This document shows, piece by piece, positions 49,227 through 56,259 of a stretch of 64,000 nt of DNA (positions within the stretch are counted from its first letter, which is position 1; each line of letters opens with the position of its first letter). Position numbers and translations under genes: made by a program. The stretch covers positions 48,677-112,676 of the forward strand of contig CAYOYN010000002.1 in the NCBI GenBank assembly GCA_964408235.1, given 5' to 3'. The notes beneath the pieces are model-generated. The model did not search any database. It was not told where the DNA came from and worked only from the letters and a program-made list of their open reading frames with translations. The DNA is from SICU01 sp964408235. Its GTDB lineage: Archaea > Nanobdellota > Nanobdellia > Pacearchaeales > GW2011-AR1.

Positions 49227-50303
49227 TTAGTATGTGATCTCACCGCCGCCAAGCATAATTTTTGATTTGGTGTAGATGACTGCTGATTGGCCTTCTGCTA
49301 CACCTTCTATTGGTTTGTTTAAAATTACTTTATTTCCTTTTATTTCTGCTTTATGTAGTTCTCCTAGGTGTCTTATCCTTACTAATATCTTAGATGATTT
49401 TGGTTTGGCTGAAATATAGTTTATATCTTTAATTTTGAATTCATTTTTCTTTAATGCTGTATGATTTTCTGGTGCTACAATTAAAATGTTTTTTTTGAGA
49501 TCTTTACTTGCTATGTAGATTTTTGACTTTACTTTATTTCTATATTCATTATTTATTTGAATGTCTTGATTTTCTCCCAATCTTTCTCCTATTGTATAAA
49601 ACATCATTCCATTATGCTTTCCTACGATATTTCCTTCTGGATCTTTTATTATCCCTTGTTTATTTTTTATCTTTTGTTTAAGGAAGTCTTTTACATCTAT
49701 ATTTCCTACAAAACATAACCCTCTTGTACCTTGTCTATTCCAGTTTTGAAGATTGCTCTTCTTTGCAATATCTCTTACTTCACTTTTTGTATATTCGCCT
49801 ATCGGAAATAATGTGTGTTTAAGATCTTCTTGAGATAGGCCGTATAGAAAATAAGATTGGTCTTTTTTATTATCTTTTGGTATTTTTAGATAGAATTTAT
49901 TTCCTTTTTTTATTTTCTTAATGTAATGGCCTGTTGCTATAAATTGGCATCCAAGCTTTCTTGCTTCAAACCACAGATAAGGAAATTTTACTATTGTATT
50001 ACAAGCAGAATCTGGATTAGGGGTTAAACCTCTTGCATAATCTCTAAACATCGGTTTTATTACTTGGTTTGTATATTCTTTTTCATAATTTAAGGTTATG
50101 AATTTTATCCCCAACATGCTTGCTATTTTTTGAGCACTTTTTCTATCTTCTATCCATGGGCATTCTCCCGTAATCTTATTTTTCTTTTCAGAGAAGCAAC
50201 GCATAAAAGCTCCTATTACTTCGTAGCCTTGCTTTTGCAAAAGAAGAGCTGCTACGCTTGAGTCTACGCCTCCTGAGAGGCCTAATAATACTTTTTGTTT
50301 CAT
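49227..50303 (-). CDS. mnmA: tRNA-specific 2-thiouridylase MnmA
   Basis: MnmA puts sulfur on U34 of tRNA-Lys, -Glu and -Gln. The 358-residue protein has the PP-loop LLGLSGGVDSSVAALLLQKQ, the first catalytic Cys in NPDSACNTIVKF, the persulfide Cys in GTRGLCFVGNID, and MMFYTIGERLG. The C-terminal beta-barrel ends with EGQSAVIYTKSKIMLGGG. MnmA is the bacterial/organellar enzyme; most archaea use another system, so this gene is probably acquired. The tRNA-Asn gene lies 71 bases upstream on the same strand. Confidence 0.94.
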   Translation of the reverse strand: MKQKVLLGLSGGVDSSVAALLLQKQGYEVIGAFMRCFSEKKNKITGECPWIEDRKSAQKIASMLGIKFITLNYEKEYTNQVIKPMFRDYARGLTPNPDSACNTIVKFPYLWFEARKLGCQFIATGHYIKKIKKGNKFYLKIPKDNKKDQSYFLYGLSQEDLKHTLFPIGEYTKSEVRDIAKKSNLQNWNRQGTRGLCFVGNIDVKDFLKQKIKNKQGIIKDPEGNIVGKHNGMMFYTIGERLGENQDIQINNEYRNKVKSKIYIASKDLKKNILIVAPENHTALKKNEFKIKDINYISAKPKSSKILVRIRHLGELHKAEIKGNKVILNKPIEGVAEGQSAVIYTKSKIMLGGGEITY

Positions 50304-50342
50304 ATTTAGTTTAGTTTTTTTTAGTATATAAAATATAGAGAA

Positions 50343-50362
50343 ACGTCCCCTGCTGGACTCGA
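50343..50362 (-). repeat. Perfect 20-base copy of the tRNA-Asn 3' end
   Basis: ACGTCCCCTGCTGGACTCGA at 50343-50362 is repeated exactly at 50374-50393, where it forms the T-arm 3' half, acceptor strand and discriminator of tRNA-Asn. The copies are 31 bases apart, and the extra one lies just beyond the 3' end of the tRNA. Such duplicates are left by integrases that target tRNA 3' ends, or by local slippage. Confidence 0.85.
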
Positions 50363-50374
50363 CTTGACAAAAGA

Positions 50375-50447
50375 CGTCCCCTGCTGGACTCGAACCAGCG
50401 ACCCCGCGGTTAACAGCCGCGTGCTCTACCTGCTGAGCTAAGAGGAC
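50375..50447 (-). tRNA. tRNA-Asn (GTT anticodon)
   Basis: On the minus strand the acceptor GTCCTCT pairs with AGGGGAC (one G:T) and the discriminator is G. The anticodon arm holds CTGTTAA with anticodon GTT, and the T arm is GCTGG-TTCGAGT-CCAGC. No intron and no encoded CCA are present. A minus-strand TATA-like ATTTAAATAA lies at about 50471-50480. It is the substrate expected for AspRS plus GatCAB. Confidence 0.96.
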
Positions 50448-50677
50448 TTGAAAATAAGAGCCATTTTATGTTATTTAAATCTTGGTTTTATGTCATTTTT
50501 GATTAATTTTTATTTGAAATTTTATTTTTTAATTTTTTTAAGAAAATTTTCTATTATTTTTTCTCGACGATAAATTATTTATCTAAAATTAAAAAATTAT
50601 TTTTTTTGAAAAATTCTGCATAGTTTTAAATATAAGTTTGTATATTTTATTTTAAAGAGGTATATGATAGAGTGGCA
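50448..50677. promoter_or_regulatory. Very AT-rich 230-base intergenic region
   Basis: This region is more than 80% A+T by eye and separates tRNA-Asn (minus) from the 28-residue basic-peptide gene (plus). It holds the tRNA promoter near 50471-50480 and a plus-strand TATA-like TTTAAATATAAG at 50625-50636. A ribosome-binding site AAAGAGGT follows at 50654-50661. The middle is made of A and T runs without a clear repeat. No gene is seen in it. Confidence 0.5.
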
Positions 50678-50764
50678 ATGAAAAAGGCTAAGAAATCTGC
50701 AAAAAGATCTTCTGTAAAGAAATCTTCGAAAAGATCTAGCAAGTCAAAGGCTAAACGCAGATAA
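50678..50764 (+). CDS. 28-residue Lys/Arg/Ser-rich basic peptide
   Basis: The frame ATG AAA AAG GCT ... CGC AGA TAA encodes 28 residues, of which about 15 are Lys or Arg and the rest mainly Ser and Ala. The pattern KKSAKRSS, VKKSSKRSS, KSKAKRR resembles histone H1 tails or protamines. A promoter, a ribosome-binding site (AAAGAGGT, 50654-50661) and the coding-like reading support a real gene. A 5-codon frame (ATG 50664 to TGA 50681) overlaps its start as ATGA. A nucleic-acid-binding role is inferred from charge only. Confidence 0.55.
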   Translation: MKKAKKSAKRSSVKKSSKRSSKSKAKRR

Positions 50765-50769
50765 CCTTA

Positions 50770-50816
50770 CCTTAAATTTTTTAGTTTTATTTATTTTTAT
50801 TTAATCTTTTTATTTT
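50770..50816. terminator. T-rich stretch between convergent genes
   Basis: After the basic-peptide gene the plus strand is a mixture of T runs (TTTTTTAGTTTTATTTATTT and onward) up to the stop of the convergent KH gene, fitting an archaeal oligo-T terminator. Confidence 0.4.
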
Positions 50817-51380
50817 TTATTGAAGATCTTCTAGGTCTTCATCTTCAGGATCAATTCTTGAATTTTCTTTTTTGTTTATTTTCTTAGGATTTTCTTTTTT
50901 GTCTTTCTTTTGAGTATTTATTCTCTCAAGATATTTGTAAGCATTTGCTTGTTTTGTCCCTTTTATGATATTAGTTACTGCAGTCAGTGCACTTTCGGTT
51001 ACTTCTGCTGAACCAATTATACCTACTTGATTATCATGGATCGAAATATCACATTTTGTTATTTCTTCAATTGTTTTCTTTGTTTTTCCATGTGTTCCTA
51101 TCAATCTACTTCTTACCACTTCTAAATTTTTTGTATTCGCATGGTCTTTTATGTTTATTTTAATAAAATCGTTTTCTTCATCTAACACTTTAAGAGATTT
51201 TTCCACTGAAAAACCTAAATTGATTGCATCAAAAACTCTTTGAGCTTCATATTCATTGAAAGGATCCGTATCAATAGTTATTGTTTTATCTTTGATTTGT
51301 ATCTTACAATTTAGTTTTTGTTCTAATTTTTCTTTATTTTTTAGAACTTCTCTTTTTCTAGATATTTCTATTAAGATCAT
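50817..51380 (-). CDS. KH-domain RNA-binding protein (Pno1/Krr1-like)
   Basis: The 187-residue protein has two KH domains like the archaeal homologue of eukaryotic Pno1/Dim2, which acts in small-subunit rRNA maturation. The first has NKEKLEQKLNCKIQIKDKTI; the second has the motif SRLIGTHGKTKKTIEEITKC, matching the R-x-I-G-x-x-G-K-T core, and DISIHDNQVGIIG. The last 30 residues are Lys/Glu/Asn-rich. It overlaps the aIF1A stop by one base and is likely co-transcribed with it, a common archaeal order. Confidence 0.88.
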   Translation of the reverse strand: MILIEISRKREVLKNKEKLEQKLNCKIQIKDKTITIDTDPFNEYEAQRVFDAINLGFSVEKSLKVLDEENDFIKINIKDHANTKNLEVVRSRLIGTHGKTKKTIEEITKCDISIHDNQVGIIGSAEVTESALTAVTNIIKGTKQANAYKYLERINTQKKDKKENPKKINKKENSRIDPEDEDLEDLQ

Positions 51381-51757
51381 TAGAATTCTTGTGTTAAGGT
51401 ATTTAGAAGACCCTTTTTCTTTAATTGAGTAACTTCATTAGGTTTGTATTTATAGATTATATCCCCTTTATCTTTGTCAAATTCCCATAGTTTTACTAAT
51501 ACTATGTCCTTTGGCCTTAACCATAATTGTCTTTTGTATTTTCCGGGAACTCTACAATTTCTTGTTTTACCATCAGTAGTAAGGACTTCCATTCTATTTC
51601 CTCCATATCTTTGTACTATGGTTCCTATGATTTCGCCATTCTTTGGCCATCTAGCTCTTACAAACCCTTCTTGTTCTGTTGGAGCTTCGACTTCTTCTTC
51701 TTGAGATCCATCTAGAATTTCTTCAAAATCTCCGAATTCATTATCTTCTTCTTGCAT
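51380..51757 (-). CDS. eif1A: Translation initiation factor aIF1A
   Basis: aIF1A binds the A site of the small subunit during initiation. The 125-residue protein has an acidic N-terminal tail (EEDNEFGDFEEILDG...) and the OB fold with RARWPKNGEIIGTIVQRYGG, RMEVLTTDGKTRNCRVPGKY and DIVLVKLWEFDKDKGDII. The ATG at 51757 is chosen over a GTG at 51766 because the minus-strand TATA-like CTTTTAAAACC (51778-51788) lies 21-31 bases before the ATG. It is followed by the KH gene. Confidence 0.93.
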   Translation of the reverse strand: MQEEDNEFGDFEEILDGSQEEEVEAPTEQEGFVRARWPKNGEIIGTIVQRYGGNRMEVLTTDGKTRNCRVPGKYKRQLWLRPKDIVLVKLWEFDKDKGDIIYKYKPNEVTQLKKKGLLNTLTQEF

Positions 51758-51832
51758 AAATTTCACAGGCTAAACAGGGTTTTAAAAGCTTCTGGTGGGG
51801 CGTTTTGAATCACCTAATTTTTTAGGTTAAAC

Positions 51833-52132
51833 TTAGTTTATTATCAGAGTAAATGGAATATTTTTTACCTTTGAAAACTCTGTTTTTTCTATTATTCCTG
51901 CTTGGATTGCAGATTCTATTGATTCTTTTCCTACGATGTTAAATGTAGAGCTTGCTTTAAACTCATATCTCATTAAAGAAATTACTTCACTTTTTTCCAA
52001 TTTTTCTCCTTTATAGAATGATTCTGTTAGTTGTAGTTGTTTTATTCCTTCAACAAACTTCTTTCCTAAAAGATCTTCATCGCAAATAGCGACTACAGTT
52101 CTAGAAGATTTGTGGAGTTTTACCCACATCAT
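51833..52132 (-). CDS. DUF424 family protein
   Basis: The 99-residue protein matches the archaeal DUF424 family: WVKLHKSSRTVVAICDEDLL at the start, then GKKFVEGIKQLQLTESFYKG, and near the end NIVGKESIESAIQAGII. Proteins of this family are often encoded beside aIF2-beta or aIF1A, as here, and may act in translation; the function is not established. ATG 52129 is an alternative start one codon on. Confidence 0.8.
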   Translation of the reverse strand: MMWVKLHKSSRTVVAICDEDLLGKKFVEGIKQLQLTESFYKGEKLEKSEVISLMRYEFKASSTFNIVGKESIESAIQAGIIEKTEFSKVKNIPFTLIIN

Positions 52133-52165
52133 ATTAAAAATATATAAAAAATTAAACTTTCTTGA

Positions 52166-52339
52166 TTACTTCAGCTTTGCTGCAGCGTCTTTGCCTACTA
52201 CTTTCCAACATTCGTGTGTACCAGCAGGGGACTTTGCAACAATGAAGAATCTTCCGCTTCTTTCTACTAATTTATAGTCATCAGTACTAAATTTGTTTTT
52301 AGTCTTAACGTCGTAGAATTCTTGTTTCGGTTTAGCCAT
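52166..52339 (-). CDS. Small basic protein, 57 residues
   Basis: The minus-strand frame ATG GCT AAA CCG ... CTG AAG TAA encodes MAKPKQEFYDVKTKNKF, then a beta-rich middle (YKLVERSGRFFIVAKSPAG) and THECWKVVGKDAAAKLK. It has a single Cys and no zinc motif. The upstream sequence AGGAGGTATGGAGGTTATAC gives two consecutive ribosome-binding sites, the nearer with GGAGG seven to eleven bases before the ATG. It lies between aIF2-beta and DUF424 in the same direction, so a translation-related role is possible. Confidence 0.75.
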   Translation of the reverse strand: MAKPKQEFYDVKTKNKFSTDDYKLVERSGRFFIVAKSPAGTHECWKVVGKDAAAKLK

Positions 52340-52360
52340 GTATAACCTCCATACCTCCTA
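52340..52360 (-). promoter_or_regulatory. Tandem Shine-Dalgarno motifs with mini-frame
   Basis: On the minus strand AGGAGGT (52353-52359) is followed at once by ATG 52352. That ATG opens a 6-codon frame (MEVIHG, stop TAA 52332-52334) overlapping the 57-residue gene start at 52339. A second GGAGGTT lies inside the mini-frame and is well placed for the real start. Confidence 0.55.
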
Positions 52361-52393
52361 AAATCAAGGCTATTTTAAATGTTTGCTCAATTC

Positions 52394-52804
52394 TTATAGG
52401 TTGTAACGTAATGGGGACTTGGCTCCACAAGCAAGGCAGTGCTTGAATTTAACTCCTTTTTCAGTTACTATTTCTGTGTCTGGTTTTTTACATTCTATGC
52501 AAATAACAAATTCTTTAACATATAGTTCTAATTTTTCATTTACCTTACTTGAATTTAACATTGTTTTTAATACTAATCTGTCTTTTTCTAATACTCCGGC
52601 TACCGCTAATTCTTTTTGAAGGAATTTTGCCAAATTTTCAACAGGTCTTCTTATATATGAAGCAATTTCATTAATATTTGTAATAAATGTGTTTTTTCCA
52701 GATACTTGGCCTTTAACCTTTGGGACTTCAAACCTATCGGAAGAAGTTTGAACTACCTTTATTTTCTTATAGGCTGTATCAAGCATAGATTCATATGATT
52801 CCAT
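52394..52804 (-). CDS. eif2b: Translation initiation factor aIF2, beta subunit
   Basis: aIF2-beta is part of the trimer that brings Met-tRNAi to the ribosome. The 136-residue protein has the N-terminal alpha helix that holds the gamma subunit, the alpha-beta domain (KGQVSGKNTFITNINEIASY, then RPVENLAKFLQKELAVAG), and the C-terminal zinc ribbon CIECKKPDTEI ... HCLACGAKSPL. Its length is typical for archaea. Confidence 0.94.
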   Translation of the reverse strand: MESYESMLDTAYKKIKVVQTSSDRFEVPKVKGQVSGKNTFITNINEIASYIRRPVENLAKFLQKELAVAGVLEKDRLVLKTMLNSSKVNEKLELYVKEFVICIECKKPDTEIVTEKGVKFKHCLACGAKSPLRYNL

Positions 52805-52855
52805 TGAATTTGAACACTTATGAAGGTTTATAAATTTGATTTAATATCCTTTTAG

Positions 52856-53431
52856 ATGAAATTTAAGAACTTTATTTTGGGGCTTGGCATATTTATCGTA
52901 TTTGCATTGTCTCTTTTTCAAGGACTTGAAACATTTTATCCTACTCCTCAATATGATGATTTCTGTGAATTTAGGTCTGGACCTATTGTAACTAAACCTA
53001 CTGAATGTACTAATAATCTCGAATTACAAAATAGGGCAGATCAATGCTGGCAGTCTAATGGAGAATTTGTTTACGAGTATGATTCAAATGGTTGTGCTAT
53101 TGATGGATATTGCGATGGTTGCAGAATAGATTATGAGGACGCTTTAGATGAACATTCTAAGTATGTTTTCATTATATCTATCGTTATAGGTATAATTGCT
53201 TTTATAGCTGGAATGGTCTTGCTTAAGACTGAACCAGTTGGAAGCGCTTTAATGGCTTCTGGAATTTGGTCAGTATTTTATGGAGTGGTGAAGAACTGGA
53301 GAAACTTTACAGATAGTTGGAGATTTTTGCTCTTATTTGTATTGCTAATAGTATTGATTTGGGTAGCATTAAGATTTAACAAAAAGAATGAAGGTTTTGT
53401 TTCTAAAATAAAACATAAGCTTAGAAGATAA
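52856..53431 (+). CDS. Membrane protein with Cys-rich outer loop
   Basis: The 191-residue protein has an N-terminal span (FILGLGIFIVFALSLFQG). An outside loop of about 80 residues follows with six cysteines (for example DDFCEFRSGP, ECTNNLELQNRADQCWQ, GCAIDGYCDGCRID). Three further spans follow (KYVFIISIVIGIIAFIAGMV; ALMASGIWSVFYGVV; FLLLFVLLIVLIWVAL). The paired cysteines suggest disulfides in the outer loop. No family is recognised. It is alone on the plus strand between two minus-strand blocks. Confidence 0.6.
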   Translation: MKFKNFILGLGIFIVFALSLFQGLETFYPTPQYDDFCEFRSGPIVTKPTECTNNLELQNRADQCWQSNGEFVYEYDSNGCAIDGYCDGCRIDYEDALDEHSKYVFIISIVIGIIAFIAGMVLLKTEPVGSALMASGIWSVFYGVVKNWRNFTDSWRFLLLFVLLIVLIWVALRFNKKNEGFVSKIKHKLRR

Positions 53432-53494
53432 ATTAGTTTTATTTTATTCTTTTTTTAATGACCTATATTTTCCAAAAAATTAAATCTTGTTCTT

Positions 53495-54106
53495 TTATCC
53501 TAGATATCTAACTTTTCCTGGTCGAGGTTCGTATATTGCTCCTTCTTCTAAGAGTTTACGAATTTCTTGATTTATTGCTTCTGATTTTGCTTGAAGTTCT
53601 TCGGTTAGTTTTTTTATGTCTGCTCCACCATTTGCCTCTTCTCTTTTTATTATGTCGATTATTTTTTCCTTGATATCTGTTGACTCTTTTCTATCCGATT
53701 CAGAGGGCTTATTCTTTTCATTCTCTAATTTTCTTAGAAGTAAGTACTCTGCTTGTTTTTTCTTTATTATTTCAGGAGTTACATAAATTTCCTTGTTCCA
53801 CTCACGGATCATTCCTATAGCTAGAACTGTATCTCCTTGTTCGAATGATTTTAATTTTTCAATATCGTCTCCAAAAGTTTTTAATTTTATTTGGCCTGAT
53901 GCATCATCTAGCGTAATTGAAGCGAACTTTTTTTCATCATCTTGAATAAATTTATCTACCACATTTGCAATCAGGTTTACTCTTGCAACATTTTTTCCAT
54001 TTGTTTCTATAAATTTTAATTTCTCACCATCTGTAATTTGATTTCCTGCAAGTACATCTCCTATTTTTAGTTTAAACGCTGTGTGTCTTTTGAATTCTTC
54101 GGCCAT
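53495..54106 (-). CDS. RPA-like single-stranded DNA-binding protein (OB plus winged helix)
   Basis: The 203-residue protein has one OB fold in residues 10-125 (KIGDVLAGNQITDGEKLKFI; ARVNLIANVVDKFI; ASITLDDASGQIKLKTFGDD; DTVLAIGMIREWNKEIYVTP). A charged linker and a C-terminal winged helix follow (IIKREEANGGADIKKLTEEL; EEGAIYEPRPGKVRYLG). This is the layout of RPA32/Rfa2-type subunits. It lies 34 bases downstream of mcm in the same direction, which supports a role at the replication fork. Partner RPA subunits are not in the window. Confidence 0.82.
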   Translation of the reverse strand: MAEEFKRHTAFKLKIGDVLAGNQITDGEKLKFIETNGKNVARVNLIANVVDKFIQDDEKKFASITLDDASGQIKLKTFGDDIEKLKSFEQGDTVLAIGMIREWNKEIYVTPEIIKKKQAEYLLLRKLENEKNKPSESDRKESTDIKEKIIDIIKREEANGGADIKKLTEELQAKSEAINQEIRKLLEEGAIYEPRPGKVRYLG

Positions 54107-54140
54107 TTTCTTTTTTATTTTGTTTGTTATTTAAGTTTTA

Positions 54141-56150
54141 TTATAGTTTCTGAATATAACCTGCTTTTGGTTTGAAAATATCTCCTGATTTAGAGAGTTG
54201 ATTTATTGCATCTTCAATTTCTTCCTTTGTTAGCCTTTCTCCTATTTCTTTTTCTAATTCTATTGTAGGAATTAATTTGCCCATTGATGCTTCTAACTTA
54301 GATATGGTATCTCTAACAACAATTATTTTATTTCTTTTTGAAGCGGGGATGCCTGTAGTTATTCTATCAACATCAAATGTTTGAGTCTCTTCGTCAAAAC
54401 CTACTTGCATCATCGAATATTTTAATAGTTTTATTGCCCGTTTAGCGTCTTCTACTGCTACATAATTGCTTAATCTTATTTTAGCACAAGCTTCTGATAA
54501 TCTAACTATTGCTTCTAATTGTCTTGCTGTAATTGGTATTGCCTTTACTTCTGAATTTCCAGATAGGGTTTTATTTCTTATAGAAATATAAAATTCTTTT
54601 ATTTCTTCTGCAGCCTCATCTGTTAATTTAGGTTTTATTTTTCTTGCATGAGCTACATATTTTCTTAATAACATTGGAGGAATTACATCTCTTTCAACTT
54701 GTTGTTTGTGCTCTTCTAGAACGTGAGAAGCGATTGCTTCATCTTGAGCCCTATTTGGCATATCCCTCAGTACAAAAATTACATCAAAACGTGAAAGTAG
54801 TGCTGGTGAAATATTAATTTGTTGAGGGATAGGAATTACTGGATCAAATCTTCCTAGCTTTGGGTTACCTGCTGCAAGAACTGAAGTTTCTGAACGTAAT
54901 GTTGCTTGAATATTTGCTTTAGAGATTGTAACGGTCTGCTGTTCCATGGATTCATGCATAGTTGATCTATCGTGTTCATCCATTTTTTCTATTTCGTCTA
55001 TACACACAGTTCCTTTATTTGAAAGAACCATTGCTCCTGCTTCTAATGACCAACCCTTTAGGAATTCATCCTTTACAACTGCTGCAGTAAGTCCGGCTCC
55101 AGTTGCAGCTTTTCCTGAAACATAACGTCCTTTAGGAGCAATTCTTGAAACAAATTTTAGAGTTACTGATTTCGCTACTCCGGGATCTCCCACTAAAAGA
55201 ACATGAATGTCTCCTCTTGTATTTCCGCCATCAGAACGTTTTTTCTTGACCCCTGAGAAAAGTTGTAATAGTATAGCTTCTTTTACTTCTTTAAAACCGT
55301 AAACACTTGGAGCGATACTGGCTGTTAGGCGTTCAAATGCTTGAGGATCTGAAGATATTTTTTTTATTTCAAGTTCATCTTTTTCATTTACTTCTAGATC
55401 GTCAAATGTTTCTTCTAAAGGGATTGCATTATTTGCTTCAATTGCCAGGTCAAATCTTGTAGATATTGAACCTTGTTGAAGAGGAACTGGAACTTCTTTT
55501 AATACTCCTATGATTTTTACTTTACTTCCAGGGGTTGTTCTATCTTCCATTTTTGGATCTACTAGGTCTTCTTTAAGAAATACGTTCATTCTTCTTGGTT
55601 GTTCTCCTCCTTCTAAAGAGTCTGGAGATTCTTCAATAACTAATCTTTGGGCGTCAACCATTTCTTTAGATAATAATTTGAATAAACCTTTACGTCCACA
55701 AGAACACCTTGAAGGTTCACGAAATTTTCTATCTATCTGTAAGACTGATAGAATGGCTCCGCAAGTAGGACACTCAAATCTTGCGTTTACTACTTGAGGT
55801 CTTACGTCTGAAGCTTGTCGGACTATCCCTTCTATAGTTATGAATTGATCCAGGTGTTTTGCTCTAATTTCTTTTATTTTTATTTTTACTGAATCTGGAA
55901 GTGATGTAAATCTTATTCTTGGAGGTTTTGGTAAAAAACCTTGTTCTTCTAAACATATCTCTAAAAGGGCAATTATTTCTTCAGGAGTTTCTACAAGTTT
56001 TTCAGAAAGCATTGGAGAAAATTTAGATAATTGATGGAAATCTAATGGAACTACCTGATCATTTTTTACAGATCTAATTATGTCTTTTTTATTATTTTGG
56101 AAGAATTCTTTTGCTTCTTTTTCAAATTCTTGTTTCTTTCCAAGCTCCAT
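54141..56150 (-). CDS. mcm: Replicative DNA helicase MCM
   Basis: MCM unwinds DNA at the archaeal replication fork. The 669-residue protein has the N-terminal domain with a zinc site (CPTCGAIL ... CSCGRKG), the beta-hairpin region PVPLQQGSISTRFDLAI, and the AAA+ core. Walker A is GDPGVAKS near residue 320, with GKAATGAGLTAAV, Walker B as TVCIDEIEKM, sensor 1 as LAAGNPKLGRFD, and the arginine finger as ALLSRFDVIFVLRD. A C-terminal winged helix follows. No intein is present. It is probably co-transcribed with the RPA-like gene. Confidence 0.97.
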   Translation of the reverse strand: MELGKKQEFEKEAKEFFQNNKKDIIRSVKNDQVVPLDFHQLSKFSPMLSEKLVETPEEIIALLEICLEEQGFLPKPPRIRFTSLPDSVKIKIKEIRAKHLDQFITIEGIVRQASDVRPQVVNARFECPTCGAILSVLQIDRKFREPSRCSCGRKGLFKLLSKEMVDAQRLVIEESPDSLEGGEQPRRMNVFLKEDLVDPKMEDRTTPGSKVKIIGVLKEVPVPLQQGSISTRFDLAIEANNAIPLEETFDDLEVNEKDELEIKKISSDPQAFERLTASIAPSVYGFKEVKEAILLQLFSGVKKKRSDGGNTRGDIHVLLVGDPGVAKSVTLKFVSRIAPKGRYVSGKAATGAGLTAAVVKDEFLKGWSLEAGAMVLSNKGTVCIDEIEKMDEHDRSTMHESMEQQTVTISKANIQATLRSETSVLAAGNPKLGRFDPVIPIPQQINISPALLSRFDVIFVLRDMPNRAQDEAIASHVLEEHKQQVERDVIPPMLLRKYVAHARKIKPKLTDEAAEEIKEFYISIRNKTLSGNSEVKAIPITARQLEAIVRLSEACAKIRLSNYVAVEDAKRAIKLLKYSMMQVGFDEETQTFDVDRITTGIPASKRNKIIVVRDTISKLEASMGKLIPTIELEKEIGERLTKEEIEDAINQLSKSGDIFKPKAGYIQKL

Positions 56151-56259
56151 TGAAAAGAATGGTTATGTTTGCTTTATATGATTTATTGCATTTATTTGGA
56201 TGGTTGTTTTGAACATGCATTCTCAATAAGCTTATAAAACTGATAATTTAGCTCTATCG

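Noticed and set aside
50448..50677. Replication origin
   Set aside because: The region is very AT-rich, but there is no Orc1/Cdc6 gene nearby and no visible origin-recognition-box repeats.
54141..56150. Intein in MCM
   Set aside because: The AAA+ motifs are continuous and the length is normal for archaeal MCM.
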